A stretch of DNA of 64,000 bases from Bolinopsis microptera. Taxonomy: Eukaryota > Ctenophora > Tentaculata > Lobata > Bolinopsidae. The position numbers and the translations under genes are program-made. Below, one piece after another: positions 33,473 through 46,653 of this stretch. The notes beneath the pieces were generated by a model, which saw only the letters and a program-made list of their open reading frames with translations, ran no database searches and was not told where the DNA came from. Numbering within the stretch: position 1 is the stretch's first letter; every line of letters starts with the position of its first letter. The stretch lies in the NCBI RefSeq assembly GCF_026151205.1, contig NC_087076.1:15770419-15834418 (forward strand). Reading direction: 5' to 3'.

Positions 33473-34474
33473 CAGGGGTGTAGGAAGGGGGGGGGGGGGG
33501 GGGGGGGCAGGGGGGAGACCACCCTAACTGCAGTCTAGCTGCACGATAGTTGCCGATTTATAAAATTCAGAAAACATTGCATGAACCATGGAAATCTGTT
33601 AATTTATATTACATACTCCGATATTACATGTCAAGATTCATCAGAAGTTCAGGAACCTAGCGATTATAAAATTCAGATAATATAACTGATTACTCTTTTA
33701 TGCCGTGTTCAGTATTTTCAATACCAGAATTTTTCAATGAACCAGAAATCTGTTAATTTATATTACATATTCTGATATTAAACGGGTAGCTGATTTTGAA
33801 AGAAAGAAAAAAATAGCGTGATCCGGCGTGATCAATTATTGTAATTGAAGTACAGTGGCTGCAACTTAATAAGAGACGTATATAATTATATTAGGACATT
33901 TTTTAATTTGATAAAATTTAAGGTTTTGGTACGGTGTGTGAATTGAAGGTCTTTAAAACAAAGGATTGATCAGTAAACTAGCAGGACACAGTTTGCCCCT
34001 TAGCTAGAATTCGTTCCTTAAAACAAATTTACAAGAATTGTTCCAGTTTTCCCTCCTTGCATGTTGTACCCTCTTTGAGAGTGAGACCTATTACTGTAAG
34101 CATATTTTTCAAAATTTGCCGGACTTTTCCTTTGACCCTTAATTAAATTGGCACAACAAAATCTTCATGGATTTATCATTTCACTTAATTTGCGAGAATG
34201 CAATATGCATCCCTTTTTCGAACTAAACTTATTTCTCAAGAGCTGCTTGCAGGCCCTAATACTCTAATATGCATTTGCATTTAAAATCGTATTATTTTAA
34301 TCGTTCTTGAAACTGTGTTTGAAAATTATCTCTATTGCCAAATTGCTCAGCTAGGCCTTTTACAGGTTTTGCTGTTTTTGAAATTCAGGCTGTGGCCAAA
34401 GCGCGTGCTAAATTTGAAAAACGCTAAGATTTTGGCCCCCTCATGAAGAAAATAATTCCTACATAACACCCCTG
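33473..34474. mobile_element. non-autonomous hAT element with perfect 8-bp target duplication
   Basis: GTCACTAT occurs at 33465-33472 and 34475-34482, immediately outside termini reading CAGGGGTGTAGGAA and (inverted) CAGGGGTGTTATGTAGGAA. An 8-bp duplication and a CAGGGGTG terminus are hallmarks of the hAT superfamily. The 1,002-bp interior has no transposase frame. It begins with a G run of about 30 bases (from 33487) and contains a diverged internal repeat (TTATAAAATTCAGA...ATATAACTGATTAC; AATCTGTTAATTTATATTACATA). Confidence 0.9.
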
Positions 34475-34482
34475 GTCACTAT

Positions 34483-35020
34483 GGACAAATGATATAAACA
34501 TTTCACTGCACCGGTGTAATGTGGTACTAAATGAACCAACTAATTGTATATTTGTACAGACATGCAGTTACCCTGTACATACCGCGCGGGATCCGGTTTC
34601 CACTTTCCAGTTCCACCATGGTGGTACTTCCTTTAGCAAGTAAATACAATTTCATGTGTCTGCAACCTGAGAAAAAAAAGTGTTTTAAGCAAATGATTAC
34701 TGGAAATTGTATAATAACTGGCCCCTGACTAAATATTATAGTAAATAATATTTACTAAATAATCATCATGATTTGCTACAGTTCGATATAAATATGAGGT
34801 GATTAGCTACGATTTGTTATGGTCATCTCCGCCTACCCTGATAAATAGAAACTATTTACTATTTAGCCACGAAGCATATCCAGGTTCCAAGTTATGTAGA
34901 TTGAAGGAAGATGGAAGCTGGTTTTACAGATGACCTGTCTAATATCACGCGAACTCGAGTCTCTGGCTGGGCTTCCATTGGCTTATTATGTAGCATTATT
35001 AAAATATTCTTTATAACTAC
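34483..35020. other. non-coding spacer
   Basis: A+T-rich; short direct repeats such as AATATTTACTAAATA occur near 34738-34760. No gene seen. Confidence 0.5.
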
Positions 35021-35282
35021 TTCCGGGAATTATATGCACTAAAACTCGTGGACAATGAGAGCTGATAATTTGCAGATATTTCCCGCAAGGAACAGACGGT
35101 ATTATCAGCACATATTGAGAGTCACCTCAGACTAGCTCTCAGTGTCGACGAGTTTTAGTGCATATAATTCCCGGAAATAATAACAATAATACCTTCGCTT
35201 CTTCGGGCCGCAAATTCCCTCCAGCAAGCTGTCGGGAATTATCACGCGTAGCCCTCAGGCTCAAAAGCGAAGGTATTATTGT
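35021..35282. repeat. nested inverted repeats (two hairpins side by side)
   Basis: 35021-35050 (TTCCGGGAATTATATGCACT then AAAACTCGTG) is inverted at 35147-35176 with one mismatch across a loop of about 96 bases. The loop itself contains GAGAGCTGATAAT and ATTATCAGC...AGCTCTC. A second inverted pair follows: AATAATACCTTCGCTT near 35186 and AAGCGAAGGTATTATT near 35265. Both hairpins lie about 0.5-0.8 kb upstream of the LamG gene. Confidence 0.8.
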
Positions 35283-35795
35283 ATTATAATATCGGGATAT
35301 CATAATGCTTTTATCACTATATCTTTCCATCACCTTGGCTAAAATCTCACATATAGAAGCCATACAGATGATAAGTTTGATAACTGTCGTCCTGCCCGAA
35401 AATCCCAAAAGTAACCAATAGAAATTTGCTAGTATTATTGAGGACTGCACCTATAAATCTACCATCTTCTATTTATTCATGATTATTTTTATCTCCAATT
35501 GTTCAATATTTCCTGGTAAGCTCGACAGTTATACCAAGAAGCTAAGCTCCGTGAAACATGTTCTATTCGTCTATCTCGTCTTATTAACTCTGCTCATAGC
35601 ACCTTGTCGTGTTAGCTGCTTTTCCCTGAGTTCGTTTTCTGAATTTACACTTACAGCACTCAAGTTTACCCAGATCAAGTTTACCTATCTCAAATTGTAA
35701 AATTAATCCTTGTTACTTTTAAAAATCTCCCGCTAATTTGTGACTGTTTGATAGGACACCAAGACACCCGATTCACAGTAGTCAGTAAGTGAAAC
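35283..35795. other. upstream region of the LamG-like gene
   Basis: Should contain the promoter and 5' UTR of the gene starting at 35796. No specific element was assigned. Confidence 0.35.
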
Positions 35796-37290
35796 ATGTC
35801 TGCCAATCTCCTCTTCATAACTCTGCTGGTTGCAACCTCTCGCGTTTCTTCTGATATATTGTCGACGTTCAAAGTACTCCGGTTTACTCAGGAACCAAGT
35901 AGTTATATACAATTCAACCCAGATTTCAGCCAGTACACACAAGCCATCTCAATATGTGGATGGATCAAGTCTCTTGGATCTGCTACCTACCCTACAGTCT
36001 TTTACTATGGTAGCTTTAGTAACGCTGAGCTGACAATGCTGGATGATGGAGGTTACATCTGTATATTTGATTCCTGTATGCAATTGAAGGGCAAGTTCAC
36101 AGTGAGTAAGAACACGTGGTTTCACACGTGTGTTACATGGGGGGCCTCGTCCCGCTCTCACAAGTACTACGTGAACGGGCAGATGTTGGGTTCCCAGCAG
36201 ACTCCATCTGGCAGGTTACTGAAAACCGGACAAACACTCACACTGGGAAACTGGAGAGGAGACGAGAGTAACAAAGAGTTCGGAGGAGAAATGGTTAACC
36301 TTAACTTCTACGCTAAAGAACTGACAGCCAGTGAAGTAAAGACAATGGCAGATGATGGGATGTGTATCAACATGGTTGTGGATCAGCACGAGGAGGTCCG
36401 TCTTTTGAAGTGGGAGGAAATATTCAAGCAGCCGAGGAGCGGGACTATCACTGAAGTAGACATGACAGGAACATGTGCTGCTTCGGTAAATACGCTTTAT
36501 TCGCAACTGATGGAGGCAAAAACTAAGCTAAACGAGACTGCTGAGAAGCTTCTGGAAGTTTCAACAAGACTTAATGAGACAGAGAAAGGACTGGACAGAG
36601 CAGTGAAAGAGCTGGAGAAGTACAACAACACCAAGAACAAATGGGATTGGAACATCTTTCTTTCTGAGCAGTTTATCAACCAGACAGTCTCCCCTGAACA
36701 ATCAGAGCAGATCCGGACTAGTTGGGATGATATTGCACGTGAGATTTATATTCAACTTAATATTAATTGTTATTATCATATTATCATTATAAACTTTATT
36801 TCAATAGTAAACTGAATATGATATATGATATTTTGTTATCAAAATTAACTGTATTTCAGAGAAACTGGTAGGGTTCACAATAACAGAAGATCTGATAAAA
36901 TTCTGGAAAATCGTAGACTGTGTTGAAACTGAAGGTAGGCCCTGGTTCATGCTCCAATCTGAAGATTACCTGAACCAAGTCCTGACACAAGATCTGGCTC
37001 AGCAACTTACTTCCACCTGGGACGGAGTTAGTGGTATGGAAATCGTATTTTATAGGGAATATATTATACAATTAGAATTTATAATTCTTGATTTTACCTT
37101 GGTTGAATTAGTGTACTAGAGATTTGGTAAATTGCATGATTCTCGTTGGATAAGACCCTGTTGTTTCAGCTGATAATTCCCTAATACCTTTTTAATTACA
37201 GAAAGAATTGCTGGCGTTACCATGACCAAGGAGTTAGTGGATCTTCTGAATTACGTATCCGAGGAAACTAATTGTTACTGTGGTGACTGA
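35796..37290 (+). CDS. secreted LamG/pentraxin-like protein with coiled coil and a C-terminal duplicated module
   Basis: Three exons: 35796-36738, 36860-37033, 37202-37290, GT-AG and in frame, 401 residues. A signal peptide (MSANLLFITLLVATSRVSS) is followed by a concanavalin-like jelly-roll domain (about 25-200) with ISICGWIKS, NTWFHTCVTWG, KYYVNGQMLG and LTLGNWRGD, typical of LamG_3/pentraxin folds. A heptad-rich segment (about 230-285: ETAEKLLEVSTRLNETEKGL) follows with N-glycosylation sequons. The C-terminal 110 residues contain two copies of a module of about 60 residues marked by WDDIAQKLVGFTITEDLI and WDGVSERIAGVTMTKELV, ending CYCGD. It is likely extracellular and oligomeric; the ligand is unknown. 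Confidence 0.85.
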
Positions 37291-38768
37291 TATTGTGTCA
37301 CGTGTTGTACACTTTAGACGAGGAACAATCTGAACAATTTATAATGTGAAACTGGAAACTCAGCTAATTAAATTATTTACACTTTACTTATATGATTCGG
37401 ATAATTTTAAACAATCTTTTAATGTACTTAAAGCGATCGAAAACCTTTATTTAATCCTGAATTCGGTTTTTTGTTCTAAAAGATTAAAGTTGTCTTTAGT
37501 ATTGTAAAGCTAGATTGATTTGGTGTTTTTAACTGATAAAAGTTTATTGCATCTTATTTTATTTCCAAGGATTTAATACGTTAAATTTTCGATTAATCCT
37601 ATGATTTGGGGACATGGGAATTGGGAATGTTTATGAATGTAGTGTCTTTCTTTACTACAATATGTTCATTATTACTTTAATTAGTGAAATTACGACAGGC
37701 TTGGAACAGTTACTCCGCGAACTTTATCAAATTGACTTGAATTTTTTACAAAACTATGTGTATACATCAATATTCAAAATATGAACGATTTCTTAATATG
37801 ATCTTGTTTTTTTTTCACTTAGGATGAATAAATGATAATTATCAAAGCGAACAAAAAAGTTTGAATCGGTGATCATAACGGCTGAACGGTTCATGAAACC
37901 ATTCGGAGAAGCAGAGATATAATTATAATCCTACATAAAAATGAAAATTATCATCAATTGAAAAGTGTTCTCTTTAAATTTAATTTGGTAAGATCAGACT
38001 AAAGTTGAATCGAGATAAAAATCCAGATTTAGATGACAATACGTCATAAGCATTAAATTTCTGATGAGATAATTTTAAAATCTTCTATTCGCAATTGTTT
38101 CAAACAATGCTTAAGTGTTAACAATTTCAATCACGTTTAAAACTTAATTACATCACAAAACGAACATGTTATCTAGCCAATGCTACTGATGACCAAGAGC
38201 TGATGATTTGAATTTTAACAAGTAAAATGTAAATTATGCGTAAAATTACGTTTTGATCTCTGTACAAATTTAAAACACATCATTCGGTAACGACTCAACA
38301 ACGATTGGATAACTTCCCAAGTTTCATATTCACAACATTTTCCTCCTCGCATGTGCACGTATCATCACGAAGACGAGTTTAACTTGTCCGGGGTAACCAT
38401 ATGATCGGCCATAAATAAAGAGTCACGTGACGAGCTCGTAGGATGACACGTGACTTTTGCTGGCAAGCAAGGAAGTTTTTTAGATATTGTAACGCAAGTA
38501 CAGTTTTAACTGCAGCACATGCCAGCTGCCAGAACGTCCTGAGAATGGTCAAACAAAGGTAAACCATGAATATCTGGGCTGGGTTTCAGGGGAATCATGA
38601 CAGCGTCACATACTCAGGTTGTTTATCAGCGTGCGTACTCGTGCGTATCTCTGGCGTAAAGACTTGTTACGATAACAGATTGACGAGCAGTATTTAACAG
38701 AGATCGTAAGGCGGTCCTGCATGCCATTTCTTCGTCACTGAGCGTACAATTTGTGTGATTTTTGCAGC
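37291..38768. other. intergenic region, no gene seen
   Basis: Very A+T-rich to about 38300, holding the 3' UTR of the LamG gene, then a moderately GC-richer stretch that should include the promoter of the next gene. No exon or repeat was supported. Confidence 0.45.
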
Positions 38769-41700
38769 ATGATGAGTATTTCACGGTCAACAGCTAGTTT
38801 GGACAAATTTCGTTCGGAGAGCACCGTCGACAAGCTCGGAAGGCTGTCAAAGTCATACAGTTTAACTAATTTGAGCCAACGTAAACGTAGTTCTTCTTCT
38901 GAGAAAACTTTTGATAAGGACACTCTCTCGTCACGATCCAAGTTTGTTCGTTTTTAGATCGAGTTTTATTTCACCTAAGGTATTTACATTCATAGATTCA
39001 TTTTGCCACATTCTCTGTAATTTCGCGATCTTGTCGATTGGATAACCTATCAAATGTTGTGGTCAACGTAGCAAAATCTGTCGTAGAAGTTGTGCAACCA
39101 TTGTGCCTTGGCATCCGCAGTGCTTCTCAAATACTTAAAAAATCTAACCATGTAAGCATGTACATGTCAGTAGAAATCCAAACTAAGCTAGAGATCTGTC
39201 AGGTTAAAGGTGAACAGAAAGAAAGAAAATATAAGAGACAAGACACTTAATCGGCTCTCGAGGAACATCGAACGCGACAGAAACTCAGAACAAGTCTTCT
39301 CTAAGGCATACCGTGAAAGGTAACACTATAAAATATAGGATAGTGAAATACAGCGGTTAAAATAAATTCAGTCCAGCAAATGTTTGAGTTTACTATTTCT
39401 TTGCACATGTGTATTGTGTACAATATGAAATTAGTTGCTCGTGTTCTTTTATCTTTATATTATGCTAGCGACTTTATAAAAGTAGCAATATAATTGATGA
39501 AGCATGATTTTGCGTAAAGAATCGTTCCCTGCATCTCCACAAATTATTTTGCATTGCTTAACTCCAATTCGTTTTTTCTGTCCCTCTAATTTCTGATATA
39601 ATCTGAGAACAGCCATGTTTCTGGTCGCTAACACGAGTGATGACAGGTGGGAAGGAGTCATGAACCAGACCACATCTCGAACAGAATCCAAAAAGAGGGA
39701 CTCAGCCGCCCTTTCTGGCAGTGCCGGCAGGACTAGACTGCCTCCCATCTCCAAAGCAACAGCGAGGCAATCAGCTCCAGGTCCCAGAGCTAGGTCCGGG
39801 AAACTGGAGGTTACCAACCCTGCACCACGTGCCAGATCAGGGAGGAATGTCAACGAGGAACCAGCAAGACCAGCTCGGTCTGGTAACCGTAAAGATGAGG
39901 ATGCTCGTAAAAAGTCGGGACGGGTGGAGGAGAGCAACAGAGGAGGACGAGGAGGGAGGAACTTAGCGGGAGCAGTGAATAGGGCAAATCCGGGGAGAGG
40001 TGTTGCAGGAACTGTTAACAGAGTTGTGGCTGCTAATAGAGGAGGTAAGATCAGCTTCACATCACTAACATCCGGATTAATAAGTGGCTTGTGAACTTTG
40101 AATAATATGCATTTTATTTCAGAAATGTTGAGTGTTTTTTTACTACTATCTAAGTTATGCTGCAGAGTTTTTAACCTTTTAAGGTAGTTGCAAAAACGGG
40201 TAATATCACACTCATAAATCTTGCATAATATTAATACATTGAGTGCTCAAAACATGTGAAACTCTGAACCAAACCTACTGATATCTCACATCTCAACAAT
40301 ATGTTCAGCACATAAACGCTCATACACTTATCAGGAGCAGGACACAAGCCTGCAGATGATGTCAAGTTGAACAAGAAGTATGCTGGGGTGGTATGTGAAA
40401 CATGCAAGTTACAGATACACGAGAAGTTAAAGAGAGGTTACACTAAATACCGGAGCCTGGAGAAGATGAAACCTTGGTATTTTGGTCTTACGATAATTTC
40501 ATGTTTCTTGAAGTGAAAAGATAAGCCTTCTCTTAAATGTTGATATGTTTTAAATTTAAAACAGTCAAAAATACACTACCTATTCAATTATCCATCGTTA
40601 AACTTACTGAACTTCAGTGAAAAGTGCCAGAAGTCAGTGATAGACTTCGACTTCTACAAGATCTGCGTTACTTGTGCTAAGGACCTCCAAGTCTGTGCTA
40701 AATGTGCCTGCGGCTCGACACAGTGAGTAACTAAAGTCTTAACCTGCCCATAAAATCTTACGAGCATTCTAATTTAGATACTTACGTCTCATTAGTCATT
40801 ACAATTCATTTAAATCTGAGGTTTTCCGCAAGAATTTCGTACCCAGTGCGTCATCGAATCCACAAGTAATTAATTTGTATATCAATAACACCGCAAATTT
40901 ACAATATTGCAATAATAATTGAGCCTGTCTCGAACACCTACTAACAATGTTGAAACCAGGATTTCGGGAGAACGGTTTGTGGAGGTAGTAAGACATGGGG
41001 TGACAGAAAACATACTATCGATGAATGATAGGGAACTCAGTAAGTAATGCGAATTAGCGACACTATTCCTACATTATCCTCTTACTATTTGAAATTCTTA
41101 AATCGGTCGGGCCTTCTTTTATTGAATCGGCTCATAAAGGATCATGGGGGCTTTGATTGAGAAAAAGGCTTCGATTGAGAATATTCTCGCTGTAGATAAT
41201 AATTTAACTTTAGAACCAACATTTATCGAACTGATGCAGGTCAATTTGCGAAGAAGCACGCAAAGATTGGTATAGTTGAGCAACAAATAGAAATGATAGA
41301 AGATGAAGCGTCAGACCAACCTGCTCTCACAACACGAACTCCCTCGGCTAGATCCTCCAAATCTAGAGCGACCTCGTCAGCGAAATCAAAGAAAGGCTCT
41401 AATCAGTCGCCTAAGCAGATTGAGGCGAAGTTAAAAATGGAGGAACCGCTTAATGTTTCCACTTCAAAATCTAAAAAGGTATTCGATTTGAACAATATTT
41501 CGTATGTACTTCGAAAAATGTCACTACGACTTTAAACAAGCAAAAAGGTTCATGACCTGCAGTCTTTTTCCTTTGTCCTTTTTCCTTTGTCTTATTTGAA
41601 TTTCCTAGTATAATACAGAGTAATTTTATTTAAAGAACTGGTAATTAAATCCAACTTTTTAAAGTACGTGGTCCTCAGTTCAGGCTTGTAAAAATCGTTT

Positions 41701-44700
41701 TCAAAAATTAGTCTGTATTGAGCTGTGAAATAACGCCATGGGTGATGAATAAAAATCTGGACTGCGCGGAAATCAATAATCTGTCCCGTGTGAACGAGCA
41801 TTCCAAAAATACCGGGGAGGTTATCTAAAAGTTATCTGGTGAAAAATTTCAGTTGTCAGCAAGAACAGCGCCGAAATAATTTAGTACAGTTTCCTGAAAG
41901 ATGGAAACACCGCTACAACTCTACAACGATTGGATATGTATGACAGATCATCATTTAATGGACCATCAAGGCTTTCCTAAGTCCATTATGTACAATGTCT
42001 TAAGTCAGTGTAAACGTCTGAACGTATAGAGCGCAAGAGAGGGAACTGGACCGGAGAAAAAGAGGGGCTCAGAAGAGAGAAGTAAATCATAAAACTAACA
42101 TTTCTGGATGAGAGCTTGCAGTGTGATCCGGCTGTGTCCAGTCGCATATTTCTGGAACTATTAAAAGACTCAGAATCATGTTTCAGAAATGGTCGCATAT
42201 TTCTGGAACTATCAAAAGACTCAAAATCATGCTTCGAAAATGATGAAAAGTGCTAAAATACATAGGAACAACGCTGTATAATTCGCCAGAGCAGCAGTTT
42301 CTGTTTTGGGGAGAAGATTTCGGGCGTACATCGAAATAATCCAGTACTAGCGACTTCGACTGCACAAGCTATGACGAGAAAAAGATTCTTCGAGCGTACA
42401 AGCTGGGGATTTCCGAACTTTAACATTGATTGTTAATGTTTTTAAAATTTTTCAAAGAACCTGTTTATTTTATTGAAAATGTCAAAATTTTAAATTCAAC
42501 TAATTTAAAGCGATAATGAACTTAGACCAGATTTTTATGCATCACCCTGTTAATACGATAGGCGACAGCTCTAATCTGTAACTTAATGCTCGGGAAGCAT
42601 GAACTTAATAATTTCGAATTAGATTAAAAACCAAGTATTCACATATTCAAACCGTGCAGGTATCCAAAACTACTCGGTCAATGACATCCTCATCGAGTCC
42701 ACTGATTGGAGAAAGTGAAAACGAAGCCTGTCTCAGCAGTACAGAATCAGACGAGGCATACGGGTCGGGACACATTTCATCAGTTTCTGACGTAAAAACA
42801 GTTCGATCAGCTACAACTCGATCAGCCACAAGAGTAAGCTTCTAAGTTAAAACCTTGCAGTTTGAGACTTAGAGTGAAATTGTGAATTTTTCAAGACATA
42901 TCATCCTTCTACATCATTTGTTAGGATTCTTAAAAGATTACAATTAAATTGAGGTCGTTTAAAATTTAATCGTTATTATTTCAGAGTAACCGGTCGAGAC
43001 ATAAATCAAGTGAGATTTTGAGACAGATCAGATCTCTGACAAGTTTACAAGTAATATCACCGTCCTCAGCACAGTCCGTCATCAGAGAAATAAGGTAATT
43101 CTAAATTATAAGACTCAAAACTCCTTACTTTAAAATTTAAATATTCAATGACAAACTGCTCGGGAGAATTCTACTTTTCATAACAATTATTCATGAAAGT
43201 TCTACTTATCATAATTCTAGTAACAGTGTGAAAATCATCTATAAACCACTAAAAACATCACAACTGCAGGTCACTAACGGAGATGGAATGTTATGATGAC
43301 GATAACAAATCTCCAGAAGGAGAAAGACGCACACCCAACACCCCGGGCAAGGCAGACCACACCCCAGTCGCCTCCCCACAACCCAGTTACACTCCCTTCA
43401 GTGCCACCTCCGATAAATCAAACCTGCACGAGGACAGAGAACTGACGGAGTACATGAACAGTTGCAGTCGAACCCCCAACTTTCCTCCAATCACTATAAC
43501 AGGTACAGTGAACCAGGCATCACATTCACATCCTCAGCTGGAACCGAGCCAAGTATCGGCGGACCTCCAACAAGAAGTGAGGGAGTATTCCCCCTCACCA
43601 CCAGTAGTAACGATAACTACCCTCACTAAAGAGAGTGGCGGAGACGAATCCAGTGGAGATTCCAGTGATGACAGTGCAACTGAAGAACACAGTGATAGTA
43701 CGTTTGAGGGGGTACAGTTAGATAACATAACCCAAAATAAGGAAGAAGAATACATTGTTAGCGAAGATGCCACGAACGTAGAAACCGGAAATAATGATGG
43801 TGAAGAAAGTATAGATGATGAAGCTGAAACGGTTACAGATGAAACGGAAAGTATTGCCGAGGTCGTAGAGCACGTGTCACAAGAACAAACTGCAGGAGTC
43901 CCTGGAACTGGAGGAGTCCCTGAACCAGCTGATGAAGATACAGCGTCACAGCTGGCTGACATTGAAGTAACCTCTACTAACGAGTCTTTACAATTACTAG
44001 ACTCTGTAACTGTACCTCCTCACAACCAGAAGCCTGATGAAAGGGACGATGAAAATAATTCCTCCGAGGTGGCAGTGGAGGTTGAGGCTGATGAGTATGC
44101 ACCAGTCGAAGTGATGGAGACTGAGACAGAAACCGGTTTATCATGAGGAGGTTCTAGAAATTCATATTCCCGTCGAATATGAGACCTTTGAAGAACCAGC
44201 ACACGAACTTGCTAGTGACGATGTAAAGGGAAGCAACACTAACGAAGAGATATTAGATGCGGATTCGCGACAAACGCTCGCAGAATCCGAAGATATCTAT
44301 GAAGACACTGCTGCTACAGTAATTGAGGAAAGCCGTAAATTAAAAAGGGAAACAAACAACAACGAGCTGGTAATGATAGAAGATGTCCTTGAAGATGAGA
44401 CGTCTCCTGAGCCGATATTTTCCAAAGAGGATCATACAAAAAGTGCAGATATTCTAAGAGAGGACATCCTGGAGACTATAGAAAGTGTTACTGACGTTAA
44501 TGAATCTTCTGAAAAAGAGGAGGTGACTGAAATTGTCACAACAGAAAATCAGGAAATTGATGATTCAAAGGTTAATGAGATTGTAGCGGCTGAGAGCCGA
44601 CAAGTTGATGACGTTCGAGTCGAGGACGTGGACGATGAACACTTCCTGAGTATCGACCAGAACATCAGAACAACCGAAGTAAAGAAACTCATGGCAGAAG

Positions 44701-45913
44701 AATTGGCCGAGGATTCCAGTGACACGACTGATGAGGCGAGGCTCTCATCAGAACTGGAAACCTTTATGGGAGACACACCCAAAAGTATTGATAGCAGCGA
44801 GATAGTCCACGCAACCACCAATCCAGGTCTCAGGACCCTTCCAGCACAGAAGTCCAGGTATCCAGCAGTGCGTCCGACCTAGAACAACAAGCAGATGAAA
44901 ACAGCGAGGATTCTACTCCCAGAAGTCGGAAACCAGTCTTTGAAAGACAGATTTCCGAGAATGCCGACGAGAAAGAATCTGGATCTGTTTTGGATACGGT
45001 TGGACAGAACTTTGAAGATTTCAGCCAATTTTATCAGAACCACGCATTTGACATCGTAGAGGTAAGTGTCTGACTGATCCGCTCAGTGATTTACAAATTA
45101 ATAAATAGGGTGGGTTATTTTAGCCCGAAATTAAACAAGGAGTAATGATCCATGACAAATATCAAGTCTCACCTCATCATAAACAACTGTAAAGTTAAGA
45201 GTAGATACAGTGATTTACACGCTCTCTACCCAAAATTATCCTTGAAATCAGTAAAATATGAGACAATGCAGCTCCAAGATCTGAAAGTTTCAAAGAATTA
45301 TATTTAGTATTAGTACTTAGTAATATTTATCGTTATTACGCATTTAAATAACATGGACCACAAAGGTCACGTTACCGGAAGGCCTGAAACTCAGCGGTAA
45401 CTGAGTGTTATCTGAGTGTTTACTGAGTGTTTACTGAGTGTTTGCCGTCTGAGTGTTTGCCGTCACATACAGTAAAGAACTGTTCCCCAGATCCACAAGA
45501 ATACTAGTCCAGAAGAGATCCTGTACGAGGAAGAGGAGCAACAGGACTACTACGACCAGTGCTATGACCAGTACCAGTATAACGTTAGACTACGGATACG
45601 ACTAGAAGATATCCCTGAGGAGGGTACTCTCTCCAAGGAGTCAACCTACCTCAGTAGACCCTTCACTGACACCATGGACACCCTGGAAAAGGAAGATACT
45701 GTGGTAGATAGAGAGGAATCTAGCTCTGAACGAGGAGAGAAGGTGCTGAAAAACGTGGAGGTACCAGAGAAGGATGACTCTGTCGTAGAGAAAGAAGAGT
45801 CTTCACTTGACAAAGAGGACGATCTTGATAGAGAAACTTCGATGGTTGTAAATGATATTGTAAACTGTGCTCTGATAAGAGCTTCACTCTCTCTAATGGA
45901 TGAAAAACAATGA
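38769..45913 (+). CDS. C9orf85-like (DUF2039) zinc domain fused to a long acidic tail with candidate PKA-anchoring helix, ten exons
   Basis: Exons: 38769-38941, 39647-40044, 40335-40476, 40618-40722, 40960-41039, 41240-41478, 42660-42833, 42985-43094, 43270-45061, 45491-45913; all GT-AG and phase-compatible, about 1,211 residues. The N-terminal 190 residues are basic and Ser/Arg/Gly-rich. Exons 3-4 form the DUF2039 domain: paired cysteines in VCETCKLQIHEKL, PCEKCQKS and CVTCAKDLQVCAKCAC, aligning with human C9orf85, which is only a short protein. The rest is disordered, Ser-rich then very acidic. The last residues, VNDIVNCALIRA, match the RII-binding signature of A-kinase anchoring proteins. 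The first donor (AA|GTTTGT) is weak; translation could instead start at ATG 39615. In exon 9 the coding frame changes at about 44136 and back at about 44826. Confidence 0.75.
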
Positions 45914-46653
45914 CAATACCCACAATAGTTGGAAGGTTTGCCTTGATAAGGACAATAATAGGGACTGACGTCAAAATAGAAACGTGGAGAGCTTGTTACC
46001 TAGATTCAGCGAGATGATGACAGAAGATTTAGGGAGTTAGTCATTGTGCTACGAAACTATTGATTGATAGGAGAATGAAGAACGCTGTAGGGAGGCAATG
46101 CTTACAGATTCAGACAAAACGATCAATTTCGCCTTCTGAAAAGACTTGAGAATGGAAAGTTTTAAGATGAAAGATTTAGATATGCTTTTGTTAGAGAATA
46201 TGACTTTGTTTTATTCTTTTGAAGTTAAGTATCACTTCAATGATTGGAATGTTTCAGATTTTTTACAGTATGTGGTTTTAACAAATTTGTATTCACAAAT
46301 TTTCGAGAATAAATCAAAGCTGATTCATATTGTTTTCACGAAGAATTTTAAACCTTAGAGTTTGTATTCTGTATTGTGTCTGGTTGTCAGTTTATATCGT
46401 GTATGATATCCAAACTTATTAAAACATCAGCCGGAATATTCTTTCACAAAGTTTGTTTGAGTTTCTTTGTCTTGAAGTCTGCAACAATTATCTCAAATAA
46501 GGGCACATAACGAATGGTCCACACTCCACAGTCGATAAGCTTTAACACAAATAACTTCTCACGTGGCGTCAATAGTTACTCCTCTGGGGCTCCTCTGGGG
46601 CTTATCTGATAGTGGTCACTAAGAAGGAAGAGGAACTGATACTCTCATCGGCT
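45914..46653. other. convergent 3' region
   Basis: Between the stop of the DUF2039 gene (+) and the last exon of the repeat-protein gene (-). It should hold both 3' UTRs. No separate gene was supported. Confidence 0.5.

Noticed and set aside
39038-39154. Possible extra exon before the DUF2039 gene (frame with LSNVVVNVAKSVVEVVQ and a good GTAAGC donor)
   Set aside because: Phases do not fit between the exon ending 38941 and the one starting 39647, and the direct splice is in frame; could be an alternative first exon.
44826-44862. A 37-base intron explaining the second frame change (GTCTCAGG...GTCCAG)
   Set aside because: Far shorter than any other intron in the window and lacking a polypyrimidine tract; a single-base indel is simpler.
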